In this document: one piece after another, positions 1 through 13,389 of the stretch
Numbering within the stretch: position 1 is the stretch's first letter
Layout: every line of letters starts with the position of its first letter
Assembly (NCBI GenBank): GCA_019321725.1
Contig: CM033113.1
Coordinates: 1,736,001-1,800,000 of the forward strand
Reading direction: 5' to 3'
DNA from: Paulownia fortunei
Lineage: Eukaryota > Streptophyta > Magnoliopsida > Lamiales > Paulowniaceae
DNA: 64,000 nt
Program-made: the position numbers and the translations under genes
The notes under the pieces: model-generated
What the model was told of the DNA's origin: nothing
Seen by the model: only the letters and a program-made list of their open reading frames with translations
Database searches by the model: none

Positions 1-859
1 TATTTGAAAAGATAACTCATGCCCAATTTATGATTAGTATACAATGTTAGTTTCATATATACATCCAACTGTTATTGCGGTAAAATGATAGTCTTCTCAA
101 TTCCCCCATACTCTTGTAGCAAAATATTATCTTAGACTTTGCACTAATTTTGTCTACATTTTTGCAATGTCTTTGCTATGGACACATCGTGCTCTCATTG
201 TTCACTTGTCTTTTTTCTGACCCTCTATTTTCAGCCTCTACTTATGATTAGAAAATTTTCTTTACTCCATGGCACATTGACACACTCCTAAGAGTTGAAC
301 TTGGTGTAGAGAAGTATCTTTGAATCGGAATTACAATTCAAGGTTTTGGAGGATTTATCAATTCTCAGTTCTTCATCTTCTTAGTGTCAAGTATGATTAT
401 ATGAAGATTGAAAGAATAATTTTCGTATATATTTATTGCCACATAGCAGCCAAAACGGTGAGCTGTTGTGTTTTAATACTTGGACACATTCCCTCTTAGT
501 TATTAATAAAGCAGGTCTAATTGGTTTATCATCATTTGTAGCGATGCATATTTCTAGTGTTGGAGGTGATACTACAGTCAAAAATTGCCGCGTAATGAGC
601 CACTTTGGTTGTTCATGGTGCTTGTATGGAATGACCTGTTGTATCTTACCTGTGTTGGGGGTTTTGCAATCCTAAAACATATTTACAGATGGAAGATACA
701 AAGTTTTGCAAATGGACCATTTTGGGTTTGCATTTCTAGTGTTTAACAATTTATGGCTTTTCCTTGTTCCAATCTTGAGAAAAGTGAATAAAGTTGATAC
801 ATTAATCTGTCGGTTTTTACTCTTCACTTAGGAATGAACTTACTCCATGTTTGGTGCAG

Positions 860-922
860 GTAACTGCAGATGTGAAATTGCCGCAACTCCTGAGCAAACC
901 ATTGCTTTCCCTGCAGCGTTAG
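860..922 (+). CDS. possible terminal coding exon of a gene entering from the left
   Basis: A good splice acceptor (pyrimidine-rich tract ending in gtgcag) at 859 is followed by a short open frame of 20 codons that begins VTADVKLPQLL and ends with TAG at 920-922. No other coding sequence was recognised between 1 and 859, so upstream exons would lie outside the window or have been missed. I do not recognise the protein. The call rests only on the acceptor and on the fairly non-repetitive composition of the exon. Confidence 0.25.
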   Translation, partial: VTADVKLPQLLSKPLLSLQR

Positions 923-3900
923 CGCGGCCTTATGTTATTGTTGTGCCTCTGAATTTCTTGTCATTTATTCAAGTAGTTTTACTAGCACTCTGATTTGCTG
1001 GTTTATTATAAACTGTGGCAGCCGGTGTTGTGTGTTTGACGAGAGATTTTGTGCAGTTGATTGAATATTTTTCTCCTGTTTCTGCTCTAAACAATTGTCC
1101 ATATAATTGTGTGAATCAGTAGCATTTTCATTTTTAAAGTAATAATTTTCATTTCTTGAACATCCGCTAGGTTTCAACTATACAATTATTATTATTATTT
1201 TTTTCTTGTTTGTTTGTTTGACGTAGCATACTCTTTTATAGAAAAAAATGTCTACACCAGTTAACCTCGATTTTTGCATTTTCCCTCATGTTCTCTCTCA
1301 GTTTTTTGGTTTCTTTTCTTTGCATTTTCCATGGGACCAAACAAAGCTTCTGGGAAATTATGAGTATATGTCGCAGCTTTGAGTTAAAGACTCTGTAGTG
1401 CAGGAGATTATTAGGCACAAATAATTGATTAGTCGCCCAAATAGAAAATAGCAAAGAATCTGAGCAACCAATAATTGATGAAAACCCACGTCTTTCCATT
1501 AGCGCGCACAAGTTTAAAAGAAGACGAAAGATTGTCAATAATGGACATTAGTAGCTGGAAACAGCATGTCAATAATTGCTAAAAACATAGTTTTATGCTA
1601 GTAGAATATGGTCACGAGTTGTTCATAACCTCAATAAACGTAGAACAAGAATTTAGAGCTGAAATCTGTGAATTGTGATCTGGTCAATTGGCAAATAGTT
1701 CTAAATCCTTGATCTATTTCAGTAGGAATGTCCATAGAAAACAATGCATAATCTATGTTATTCCAGAAACAATATCCCATGCAGATCCTCACAAATCTTG
1801 AAAACAGCTTGTCGTTTGAGAGACTAACAAGGTTAGGTGCACCCAACAACTGGTGAATCTTGTCATAGTTTTTATCTAACACCTAATGTTACATGTATGC
1901 TAAACTTCTTATGTAGGATAGGGTCTAGCATTTGTAGTGTAGTTCTTTTTATATCTATCTCATGTGGTTGGAATTATATGCACGTAAGTTGTGGGCAAAT
2001 GAATTTTGTGATTTAATATATGGACACTTCAAAAAGTTACCCCGTATAGGAGGATCGGGCACACCTGGGATGCAAACATGACTCTGACATTGGTGCAGAA
2101 ATTTAAAGAAAAAATTTGAAAATTTGGACGCATTCTTGGAGACGTGGGTGCCTTTTGAAACTTTATGAAGTTTTTGAGTCGGGAAAGTATTTTCAAGCAG
2201 AAATATATAGTTCTGAATAATGGACTTGTTTTCTCAATATTTTCCTCCTCGTCCTCCATGAATTTATCTTCGCTTGCACAATTTTTTTATTCTTTTTCTC
2301 GGAAAAGCCAAGAAAATTCATTCTTCAAAATTCAAATTCATCATAAGAGACACAAACATAAATTGCTCACAAGGAAAATTTTATACTTGCAAAAACTGCC
2401 AGACTGAAAATCCACTTGCCATGGCAGGAAAATTAAAACCTCACCTTTTCTTGGGCTGAGGAAACAGACCCCTTATCGAGCCATTGCATGCATTGATGGA
2501 ATTGAATGAAGAAAATATCATCAATTATTAAATGCAACTACTCCAAGAACCAGAAGGCACTGCTACCACACCCAAGTTGAGTATTTTTCTTTTTCAGGGA
2601 AAGCAGGTGGGTCATGCCATTTATTCTTTTCTTGGCTAATTTATGATGAATTCATGCATGGTCTCCAGCTTAATTGACAGAAAACTTGCTACAAGGTACA
2701 AGGTCACCCATGGACACCATGATGGACCTATTATATATAGCTATGGCCATTATTCAGATTCAAGTAATTGCTATTAGATGTAGCCATAACTGCACATCTA
2801 AAAAAATCTAGATTTGCAGAAGATTCAAAGAATTAGATAGTAGGAATTGAAAGCTTATTGCTAATTTAGGACATCATAGTTGAAATTTTTTACACATCAA
2901 CAGAGAGATTCTAGGACCCAATTGGCTTTGCTAGTCTTAGGCAGCTTTGAAATTTCATGGCTTTTCAACATCCTATGCTTTGCTTTGAAACAGCAATTTG
3001 ATTTTTCTTGTTGATTTGTTCATTTTCTTACAAGTGAGAAAAAGATATCCTTTCAAGACTTTCTTATGAATAAATGTTAGGGCGGACCTCGAAAAAATTC
3101 TCACTTCCACGGCAAATTTCTGAAGTTCAATTTTTTTTTTACTATAAGTCGTAAAGCAGCTCCTTCATATACACAATCCCCTCACAAAACTGCTCAGTGG
3201 AACTCACGCCTAGTTCGCATTCGTACATGACCCAAACGACACCCCATATCCCTACCCCTGATTCTAAGGTGACCAAATTTTATCCTCAAAAGCAAATTGC
3301 TGTTTAGTCAATACACAGTTAAGCATGTAGAACAGTCTGCCTTGCCATCAAACCACTTCCACCAGAATCCTTCCCCTATAGTACCAATACCTGAACTCGT
3401 ATCTCTACCTAAAATCTACCAACATACCAAATCATTATGCCAAACTCCCTGCTCAAACAGAAAAACGAGGTTTAATGCCTTTCCTAGCTAGCATGAACCG
3501 AGCAATCAACACCAAATACAAGATGAAGATAAAAATCCCTCATAAATAGATAGTTCAGCAGTTTTCACTTTTATTGTGGCAGTAAATCAGCTAATATAAA
3601 TATGCAGCTGAAATTCACAATACATTTTCAGTGAACCTTTAAAAGGACAGCACATAAGCATAGAATCCTCATATCCCTACAGTATTTACAGGCAGATAAC
3701 TAACATAGACAGATGACCCAAAAGTCAAAGGCTCATAATTCTTTTAACATAATCCAGTTGCATAGCATGCACTCTTATAAGCATATGCTTGAGTTCAAAA
3801 TCAAGCCAGATGCCTCTCATCATTAGTTTGAGAGTAGAAAGCGGACAGTTTAAGGCTCATATCAACCAACAGCTGACAACACAGTCATAACTGGAAGCAA

Positions 3901-5246
3901 TATAAGCTTGGCCGGCTACCCACTTGTAGCTCGCTGTGTTCAAGACAAAACTGTGTACTCTGTGCTTCTCCGGACTAGTATATCCCCCTTTCTTGAAAAA
4001 TCAAAGACCGCACTTTCCCTGGAAGATCCATTGGTATCAAAGAAAGTGGTCAGAATTACCAAATAAATCAGGAAGAAAGAATTAAAGAAAGATAAGCTAA
4101 AAACAAATGCCAATATTGCAGTGGCAGAAATGGTGCAGCACTGCAGTGTCAAAACTAGTATGCACACAGGAAATGGAGAGAAACAACCCTTCTTTAAAAA
4201 AGAGTAAGATAATAGCACACAACATACAAGCATCACTGTTCTATAACTTAGAAAGGAGAGGTAATCATGAAAAAGAAATCAGGCATAGCAGCTTAGATAT
4301 AACATAATGAACAATTTTTTGAGAACAAGCTTATGAGGGTAAATTGAGAAACATAAGAGCATTCAAAAGCCATCCCAGCAGCTTTACTTTTAAGTCAATT
4401 CAACACATATTTCATAGAGGTTAGCAATGATCACAATCAGAAAGCATTCTTTCACACTTTGCCAGCTAGATAATGGCTAAATCAGAGTGAAATGAATTCC
4501 CCGTCCAGCTTTCACAGCAGAGGAAGGATCAAAATGCCCCTCAACCCACACCAAATAAGAGCAAAGATCAACCATGTAGTTCAATGACGAGCATTGGAAG
4601 AATAAGTTTGATGAAGAATTGACAAAATAACAAAATATATGGCAAACTGCAAGAGATATCTACAATGGTTAACAATTCAGGATATCTTTAAAATCAAACC
4701 GACAAAACTACTTAGAGGACGACAGATAGAATATTCAATTACGGGCCAACAGCTTTGAACTCAATCTGTTGTAATAAATTCATCTGCAGAATACACGCAA
4801 AAGCATCGTATATGTGATTTGGGAAGCTATAGGCAATTTTAAGTCAAAATTGTGCCTTAATAGTAAAGAGGAACTTAATTGGCCAAGAAAAATCGCACTC
4901 ATGATCTCAGGCACAAATATACATATCAATTCACCAATACTGAAAGATTAGTAAAGTGATTACTAAGAGACGACAAACATAATAATTGAACACTGAACAC
5001 ACAAGCAACAAATATGATTACACTTAACAAACATATGAATGCATCAAATTGGGTGCCACGAAAAAAACAGCTATACAGATTAAAATATTATGCCATCCCC
5101 AACACCAATTGAGTTTTTCTTTTGGCTCCTAACAAATGCTTACATACAAGCACAGATCACAAAACCAATCAAAAACTTGTTAAAGGATGGGCAGCAACGG
5201 AGAATACCTCAGACATCTGTTTGTTCATCCTTGCACAAACCCCATC
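923..5246. other. non-coding stretch downstream of the F-box gene
   Basis: No protein family was recognised on either strand. The open frames here are short, low-complexity and lack splice context. 3.1-5.2 kb is less AT-rich than the other intergenic DNA and could hold the 3' UTR of the minus-strand F-box gene or a non-coding transcript, but nothing in the sequence proves it. Confidence 0.4.
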
Positions 5247-6416
5247 TCAAAAAGAGTTCATTTCCAGGCTATAAGTCCTCCCCTTCACCAACATCCTGGC
5301 AGCAGTACCAAATGGCTCCTCAAATGCAGATGCAACCCAATTCCCTTCTGAACCCACCACCTCCTTCTTTGGCTGCTCGCTGGGCCTGATTGCAACCAAA
5401 GTCGCCCCTTTTAACAACATCCCATTTGGTAATTCCAGATGGGGTGCATACCACAACCGCATATTCAGAGCTGGAACAAGAGTCCTCTTTGATGCCGATG
5501 ATGCCGACAAAGGCTTCACCCTCAGCTCCTCCAATTGCTCTTTATTCATAGACAATACCCCCTGCCCATCTGCATCCGTCAAGACCAAACTCTCCAGCGT
5601 CTTATGCTCCGCTATTATAGGCTGCAGCAGATAATGCCTCGCTGAGGCTGCTATCAACGAGCTAATCGTCCATACAACGCGCAACTTCAAGCCTCCATTC
5701 GTGTAAAATGACTCTGGTATGCTACCATTATCATTCTCCACTCCATTATTATTATTGTTGACATTATCGTTATTATTACAATTGTCCAAACAAGTGTAGT
5801 TACTATTCATGTTCTGAACGACACTGGAAGCTCCAAGAATAACACAATTATCAAGCGTGGAGCCAAAATCCGCCTTCCACTTAAGCAAAACACCCTCATC
5901 AATCCCTAACTCCCCACTCGGAAGTTCTATCCTGAGGAGCTTGATTTCGTTAAAATTCTTCAAGACTTGAGTAGGTGAATGGTGGGTGACGCTGTTTTGC
6001 TCAGTTTCACAGTCGAAATCTTCAGAAAGAGGAAGGCGACGGGGTGAAGGAGTAATGAGCTGAGAGAGGGATTGCAAGGGTTTGAGGAGTCCGGAAACGA
6101 TGATTCGGAAGAGGGAAGAGAAGGGGTGGCGGGACTTGTCAGAGGCGGCGGAAGCGGCAGCGGATGAAGAAGAGGTGGCGGAGGGCTCGTCGTCGGAGAT
6201 GACGCAGTCGACCCGGACTATGACGTTGTCGACTTGGGGAACGAGATAGTGGAATCGCCTCGAAACGACACAGCATCGGCCCAAGGCCTTGACATCGCCG
6301 ATTTTATTGAAGATCAAGAGGATGACGGAGTCCGGAAGCCGGTCGAAGTGGTCGATCGGTTCGGGGTAGATTCTGCTGCCCAGATCTGCCCAAATCGAAC
6401 CCATTTTCAGCAACAA
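5247..6416 (-). CDS. F-box protein, At4g18380/At5g46170-like
   Basis: This is a single-exon gene of 389 codons, close to the roughly 380 aa usual for the family. The F-box lies near residues 24-65 (FDRLPDSVILLIFNKIGDVK, then a CCVVSRRFHYLVPQVDNV stretch). In the family this domain binds SKP1 and makes the protein the substrate adaptor of an SCF ubiquitin ligase. The C-terminal half holds the conserved family region and ends in the typical RTYSLEMNSF. Low-complexity Ser/Ala (about 79-93) and Asn-rich (about 213-233) linkers separate the blocks. The start may be the ATG at 6416 or, more in line with the MGS start I remember from relatives, the ATG at 6404. The ubiquitinated target is unknown. 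The next gene, OAT, is also its neighbour in Arabidopsis. Confidence 0.9.
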   Translation of the reverse strand: MLLKMGSIWADLGSRIYPEPIDHFDRLPDSVILLIFNKIGDVKALGRCCVVSRRFHYLVPQVDNVIVRVDCVISDDEPSATSSSSAAASAASDKSRHPFSSLFRIIVSGLLKPLQSLSQLITPSPRRLPLSEDFDCETEQNSVTHHSPTQVLKNFNEIKLLRIELPSGELGIDEGVLLKWKADFGSTLDNCVILGASSVVQNMNSNYTCLDNCNNNDNVNNNNNGVENDNGSIPESFYTNGGLKLRVVWTISSLIAASARHYLLQPIIAEHKTLESLVLTDADGQGVLSMNKEQLEELRVKPLSASSASKRTLVPALNMRLWYAPHLELPNGMLLKGATLVAIRPSEQPKKEVVGSEGNWVASAFEEPFGTAARMLVKGRTYSLEMNSF

Positions 6417-9400
6417 TTTACAATTGTTTGTACGTAAATATTTCTACTATGTTGTAGCTAGTATGTAAGTATAGCTGGGAAATAATGAGTGGGTTTTGTA
6501 AGCAAGATCCAAGGGAAAGACATAGACTTCAAGAAACTATGGATCTGAAAGGAAAAAAATCATTGGGAGAGAGACTCTCTATTCTTGCTTTGCCGGTGTC
6601 TCTAGGTGTTTAAGGTGTGAGGAGGGGTGGGGGAGTGAGTGAAAGAGAAGATGATGGAGGAAAATGGCCGTGGAGGAGAAGGGCCACACGATTTGTTTGT
6701 GTTTAGTGCGAGAGGCAAAAACGACATTATGCTGTGCCGTTTGGTACCCTATTTAGGTTTTTTAAGTCTTTGATGATACTATTTGCTAGATTTAACCCAT
6801 TTAACAGTTTAGGAAATAATTAGTATTATGTATGTCCAATTATTTTTTGATATTCAACACACTGTGCACCCACACCCGGGTATAATATTTATTTTTTATA
6901 AATCTATCGTACTTTTCATAACATTTTGTGACTTCTGACAAAAATTTATTACACGAATGTAGTTCACAAATCAATACTAAAAATAATTTTCAAAATATCT
7001 AATCATCAAGCCTCAAAAGTTGGCGTACTCCATATGTTTTAATAGTAGGGATAGTTTATTGTCTATATATTCGTCTTTCTAGATAGATTATGTGTATATG
7101 ATTTTATTTGTTGGTGGGATGATAATTGACAAGAGGGATAAAAGGGTGCGGAGACAATGGTAGTCACAATCATGGGATTGAGATAGAGTGGCTCCTGAGC
7201 TACCAAAGAAATATTTTTGCTAGTGAAGAAGGTGAAGGGTTGTAATGGTAAATTCAGATTCTACCCCACTATAGCTTCAATTTTGTGGTTAGGGTGTCCC
7301 TAACTGTTAAAGATTCTAATATTGTTTATGGTCTTAATGTGAGAGGAATTAAATAAAGCAATTACAAGTCAAATAAGAGAATATATTTTGACAGCAAAAG
7401 TAGGGGCAGACAACTAGTACAATAGATTCCACACCTTGTGAGTTGTGTGATTACCTATTGCTTACATTTTACTCTTGGGTTTTAGTATTAACTAAGTAAT
7501 CATTATTAGGATTTTTATTTGGCTAATATCTAGGCGCTATGGCTGGCAAGATTGACTTAACTGCAAAGATTTGGGCTTAAAAAGCTTTTGAGCCTGAATT
7601 TTATTTAAAATTTTATAATAAATAGTATCAAAGTATTACATATTACGTATTCCAGTTATAAATTAAATGATAATGAAGGTAATACTGGTATTATAGTGTT
7701 TGCCTAAAATTAGTCAAAAGAACTAATACACAATTTGTCGTGGGTGAGAGAACTGCGGACGGAGGTAGTATGAATTGTAATGATTTCATTTGTAAAATAT
7801 GAGACTTATCTCTTATTAAAAGTATGATTTTTTATTTAGAATTTATAAATATTTGGGTAATATTTTCTTACCAACTAACTTTTAAATATTAGTTTTACTT
7901 AAAAGTTTATAATAAATTTGAGTGTAAAACAGAATTAGTTTTTAATATTTTGATGTACGTATTAATTTAATCTACAATATTTAATCAGTTTATAAAATTT
8001 GTATGCAATTACTAATATGTAAGTTATTCTTTTAAGAAAAATAGAGCCTTTAGTTAAGAGGAGGTGGAGCAACTCAGTTGTTTGGTGAATAAAAAGAGGT
8101 TAGTTGGGAAGTTGGCCCATATCAGCTGCATTCAACACTTCCCCAAAAGCCAAGCAAATTATCGTGAGTAAAAAAGCTAAGTGTAACTGTTGACATATAT
8201 TTGACACATCACATTTAATGGGTTGTTAATGAGTCGGTTTTCTAATTTGAGGGAACCAAGAAAATTATTTATTTCTATTATATAATTATTCTATTTCTTA
8301 CACAATTGACAAAATACTATGTTGGTAAAGATCACTCCTTAAGATTCTTATAATTGTATTAAAGTGCATTATTATTACAAGTTGTTATAAATCCAATTTT
8401 TAGTTAATATGTACTGAATTAAGTATTTTATTTTTTTTCCAAATAAAATACTTAATACAAAACATATGTGTTAAATGCTGCATTTATAAAATTTGTAGAA
8501 AATAGATATTGCATTTATAAAATTTATAGAAATTACTCGTATAATCGCACGCACGCACACAAGTTGTAAGTATAAGATGGAGGGCTTAACACGATTGCCA
8601 TTAAATTAAATTTAAGAGTTGGAAGAGAATTATGAAGGTTCAATTATGTTGAATATCATCAAGTCACATGGTTTTTTAATAAAAATAAATAAAAAATACA
8701 GGTGTATAACATAAGTAGTGATAATTTTTATGATGAATTGAGGTGATGTATTCTTAAAAATGGATTGGGTAGATCATGGGATTAAAACAGATGTGTGCAA
8801 TTATAGCAATGTATCCTTTGTAGGTATCAGATATCATGTGCAACTGTGCAAACCAACCTTAGATCTTGGATAATTTTGTGTTATCTAATAAAGATACAAC
8901 CACATCACACGTTACTCCATGTATTCATGTTTATGTATTCTTTTATATATATATAATTACCTTTTATTTTATTTTATATCTTTGGGTTTTTTATTCTGTA
9001 GAAAGATCCAAAAATTTCACAGTTTTCAAGTAGAGATTAATGGAGCATACGATGCCGTGCAATCCGTACTAAAAAAATAGAATCAACATTGCATGAAAAG
9101 CATCGCTCATCAATGTATAAAATTGATCTACTTGTTGAATTCTTTTTTCCTTTTTCCACCATTTTTTTAAAATAAATGATTACTTGTATCTTCTATCATA
9201 CTAAAATATCATATGTAATTAAATAAAATTAATGATTATAAATTCAATAGTAATAATTTACTAAAAAAATAAATTGCTATCAAAATATCAAACTCAATAC
9301 GTTTCAAATATTTTTTTTTGGAGATATGGATTTTTGCTCGAGTAGTAGAAATATGTTTTTTTTTTTACCGAATTCGGATGAGGGATTTGTTAAAGGTTCA

Positions 9401-10313
9401 AAAATAGATTGGCTACTGAAGGCACTTCTTGTTTATATGATAATCCAACCCATGTTAGGTTCTTGATCAAGTCTGCAATTAAATCCCATGTTAAGAATAT
9501 CTTTAGCAACTATTTGATATAAATACAGTTACAATTTATGAAACTATTAGGCTTCAATCAATCGTGTGCCCAATGTAATTGGATATATATATATTTATAG
9601 CATGTGGCCCAGCCACAAACTAGATTGAATTACGTGCACTTAATTAATATGTTATTCCATTTACTAAATCATGTATATTAATATTTTGCTTTACTCTTAT
9701 GAATCAATAAGCTTTTTAATATCGTATTTAACCATGTTAGCAAGGAAATTTTTATCTGATTTTGTCTAGTAACAGCTTTCTTTGGTCGTGTCAAATTATG
9801 CTGCAATTAATTTTTTTGGTCCTAATCATGTTTAGAAAGTAGACATTCATGCATAGGCAAAGACTACCAATCGAATCGTCATCCTTTTTCTTGTTCTTTT
9901 TTTTTTTTTAATTCATTTTAGTGAAAAATAAAAATGCTAATTTAGTGGATAACTGCATAGTGTACTCTTATACTACCATCTAGTTTCTCCAAAAAGGAAA
10001 AAAGAAGATCAAAGTCGTGCAAGAAATGAAGTATTGATTTGATGCATACCAAAGGGTATTTTAGTAATTAAATCACAAATTTGGGGTATTTATGTTAATA
10101 AAATCCTATATAAAAATGAATGTAAACTCATTTTGAGAAAAGGGGAAAATACAAAAAGACTAAGAGGCCCTCGCAATTGGCGACTCGTCTAGAGTGACCA
10201 CGGCTTTGGCATGATGATATCATCTCCCACCTCTGTGTATGAAATTTTATTAAATAAAAAAAATAATAAAAGAAAAAAGGAAAATTGTCTGAAGTGTGGC
10301 CAGAATAGACCCT

Positions 10314-10448
10314 TAGCCACCCATACAACTCAAGGACAAACACGTCATTATAAGTCACAATATGAGGGGTATACGATTCACCTATAGCCACTCATACAAC
10401 TCAAAGACAAACACTTCATCACAAGTCTCAATGGGTATAAGAATTTGA
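10314..10448. repeat. two-copy tandem repeat, period about 70 bp
   Basis: Copy 1 begins at 10314 and copy 2 at 10384; both start with tagccac and share the core catacaactcaa-gacaaacac. The copies have diverged by several substitutions and small indels. There is no coding content. Confidence 0.7.
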
Positions 10449-11103
10449 GTAGTAATACATTACATCCCCCACTTCCCATAACCTCTTGTCCACGCCTTTC
10501 AGGCCCCTTCCCTTGCATTAATAAAAACAAGCTATCTTAAGAGTAATGGTGGAGTAAGACTTCACAACAATTGTGGGCTCAGCATTAGGACACTTATACC
10601 CCCACACAAAATACACTGATATCATGATAAAAGAAAAAAGAAATAGTTTTGAATTAATCATTCTAGATTTCATCATCATCTAATTTGTCTCGTCTGAAAA
10701 AGAAAAAGAAAAAAAAAACATCTAATTGTCTCCCTCAAAAGAATTCCATCTTTTTCGTTTTTAATTTCCCTCTCCTCTTTTAGGTCGGAATAATCATATT
10801 TTGGTCCAAACAATGTTACACCACCACTATACTATATTCTTTTTTCATGGATTCCTTCCCAAAAATCTTGAAAGAGACTTTTGGAATCATACCGTATAGA
10901 TGAAATGCCCATCCCCACAAAGCCCTTGAATGCCAATCAGAAGGAGACAATGTGTCCCTTTGAAACCCCACATTCACCTCAAGTTGATTTTATGTAATCC
11001 CCATTTTCATACATGGAATAAATAAAAATGGGTTTTCTTTTTTCTTTTTTTTTGGAAAAAATTATAAAATGGTAATTTTCTTGCAAAGAAAAAGTGGCTT
11101 TCT

Positions 11104-11126
11104 GGGTGGGGTGGGGGGTGGGTGGG
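11104..11126 (+). other. G-quadruplex-like G-rich tract
   Basis: Five G-runs of three or more separated by single T residues lie on the plus strand, a pattern that meets the usual sequence rule for an intramolecular G-quadruplex. It stands alone in AT-rich DNA more than 2 kb from the nearest recognised coding sequence. Confidence 0.5.
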
Positions 11127-13389
11127 TAATGATAATAATAATGAGTTGAATCCAAAGCATTACAAAAAAGTAGTGGAGCCACGAGCAACCAAAGTCATTA
11201 TCTAATCAATTTAAAGCCTAAAGGCATAAAAAAGCAAAGTTTGATACATGGGATGGGATGAAGAAATAATGGAATTATGTAATGAATCCAAGAATTGGCT
11301 TAAAACACTATTTTGTGCCCCATACTCAATGCCTCGAAAATCTAATAATATACCTATAAATACTCATAATTAAATTCAACATGGCCACCACGCACAGCCA
11401 TAAATGATAAAGACACATCAATATCATGTCACATTCATTGACCATATAAATAATTGTTTCTATTTGGTAATTTTCCCCCTATTTCTGCTATCAATTATTT
11501 TCACAAACAAAAAAAAAAAAAAACCCAAAAGGCTACGACTATAGAAACCTTCAATCTAATAAAAAGTAGAAATTAACGATTATCATGTCTCCTAAAACAA
11601 GCTTGGGAAATTAAATCAGTCAGCAAAATATAAAACTAACTAAAGACCATTCTTTTTTCATTTAAAACCGCACAAAAAAAATAAATCAAGTAATACCATA
11701 TTTCATGCGCGTAACTTGAATACAAGACATTTGTTTAAAACATTTATTAAATAATTCACGACAGATGGTACACAAGTATAATTATATTCTAGTTAGGTCC
11801 AAAAATTGGATAATTGTTTCCTTCAACTTCATCACATAAAAATATTTAAGCAGGCTTATCAGTTATTCATGTAATCCAGTCAGCATACTAGTCCTTATCC
11901 AGCCTACATTCTGAGTCAAGATTTGAGTAATGTGAAATTGGAGTTTAATCTAATCTTAACCCAAAATTAAGCTTATAAATACCAAAACTAAGAAAGCTGG
12001 CAAGGAAGGTTTAATGTCGTTATCCCATAATAGCTAATACAACTTCTTGACAACTATGACATGCATGCCAAAAACAATAGCATCACTTTACTTTCAGAGT
12101 GTAGAACTGAGGATCACAACTTTTAGACCTCTAATATAACCCAAAAATCCCACATAAGATAGAAAAGATTTCAAGAATTCATCAAAAAGAACCATCTCAA
12201 AAAGTTGTTCTCTCTTTCATTTCATGTATGCAATTCTGGAGCAGTAAATATAAATGAAATAGCCAGAAATGAAGAGAGAAATTCGAATGCAGATGAAGAT
12301 ATATTACTATGGTAACATCGCTACATCAATAAATATCTGTTGTTGTATACAGAAATAACTCTATATATTCAAAATTTGGTGATCATGGTTCGTGCAACAG
12401 CTAAGGCCCTCCTAGTGAAACAATACAATTATGAAATCCAGCTAAGGTCCATAAATAATACCTAAACCAGGTCCCATTTCATTCACAGAAACTTTCTTGA
12501 GCTATATCATAGGTTCTGCCAATCCATCTTTATATTAAGAAAGGGAAGATGCTATTCCTATAAAATATAATTTCATAGCTACCAAAATTCCAGCATTATT
12601 ATATGTCTCCACCTTGTCTCCCTATATCTTTAAATATACTTAATAAGTGCGTGTACACATTCACACCATACACAAGTAGAAAAAAACTTCAAAAGTAAAT
12701 TATTTGTCATAAAAAAGACAAAATCCATTGGAGATACTGGGTTCACGAAGGGCCCCCCGCTTGATGATACTACTTAATTCTATCACATATAGCAGATCTA
12801 GATTTGACAGGGGAATTGTTTTACCTCTTTCATACAACCCTTTCATCATCGGAAAAACTTACAAGTTCCTAATTGAGAAAGTCCATAAATACCAGAACTA
12901 GAAAATTGCAGGTGTTCACAAAGGTTATGCTTGACTGTCCACCCAAACATACTGATGTTTTATATTCTGCATTTTATTTGGGAGGAGGTGTCAATAGGGA
13001 TAAGGACCACAATCACCTGTTGCAAACTAAAATTTCTTGGATTTGGACGTATAATAAACTGTCGGTTGCACTTCTCCAAAAAGAATTTTAGGTTTTGCTT
13101 TCTTCTCATGCACCTACGCCCAAGATTAGCCTACAGAATCATAAATGCATCTCAAACCGGCTCGGCCCGGCCCCATGTGCGCACGGAGTAATTGACAAAA
13201 GAACCAAATATTAGACACCAAATATACATGATAAATGCAGTAAATTCTTTGAGTAAATTGACTCCAGGTACTGGGAAAAAGAGGGATAAAAAAAAGCTTG
13301 CAAAAAATTATCCTTACTTAGATAATGTATTACAACCAAACAGCAGTTATAATAATGTAGTAAAAGCAAGTGCATATAAATGAAGAACG

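Larger units (their letters stand above)
6417..13389. other. F-box 5' flank and long AT-rich intergenic region
   Basis: 6417-6700 is the 5' UTR and promoter side of the minus-strand F-box gene. From about 6.7 to 12.9 kb the DNA is AT-rich with poly(A/T) runs and short AT dinucleotide repeats (near 8950 and 9580). I see no coding exon, tRNA or complete transposon. 12.9-13.39 kb is probably the 3' UTR side of the OAT gene. Confidence 0.5.
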
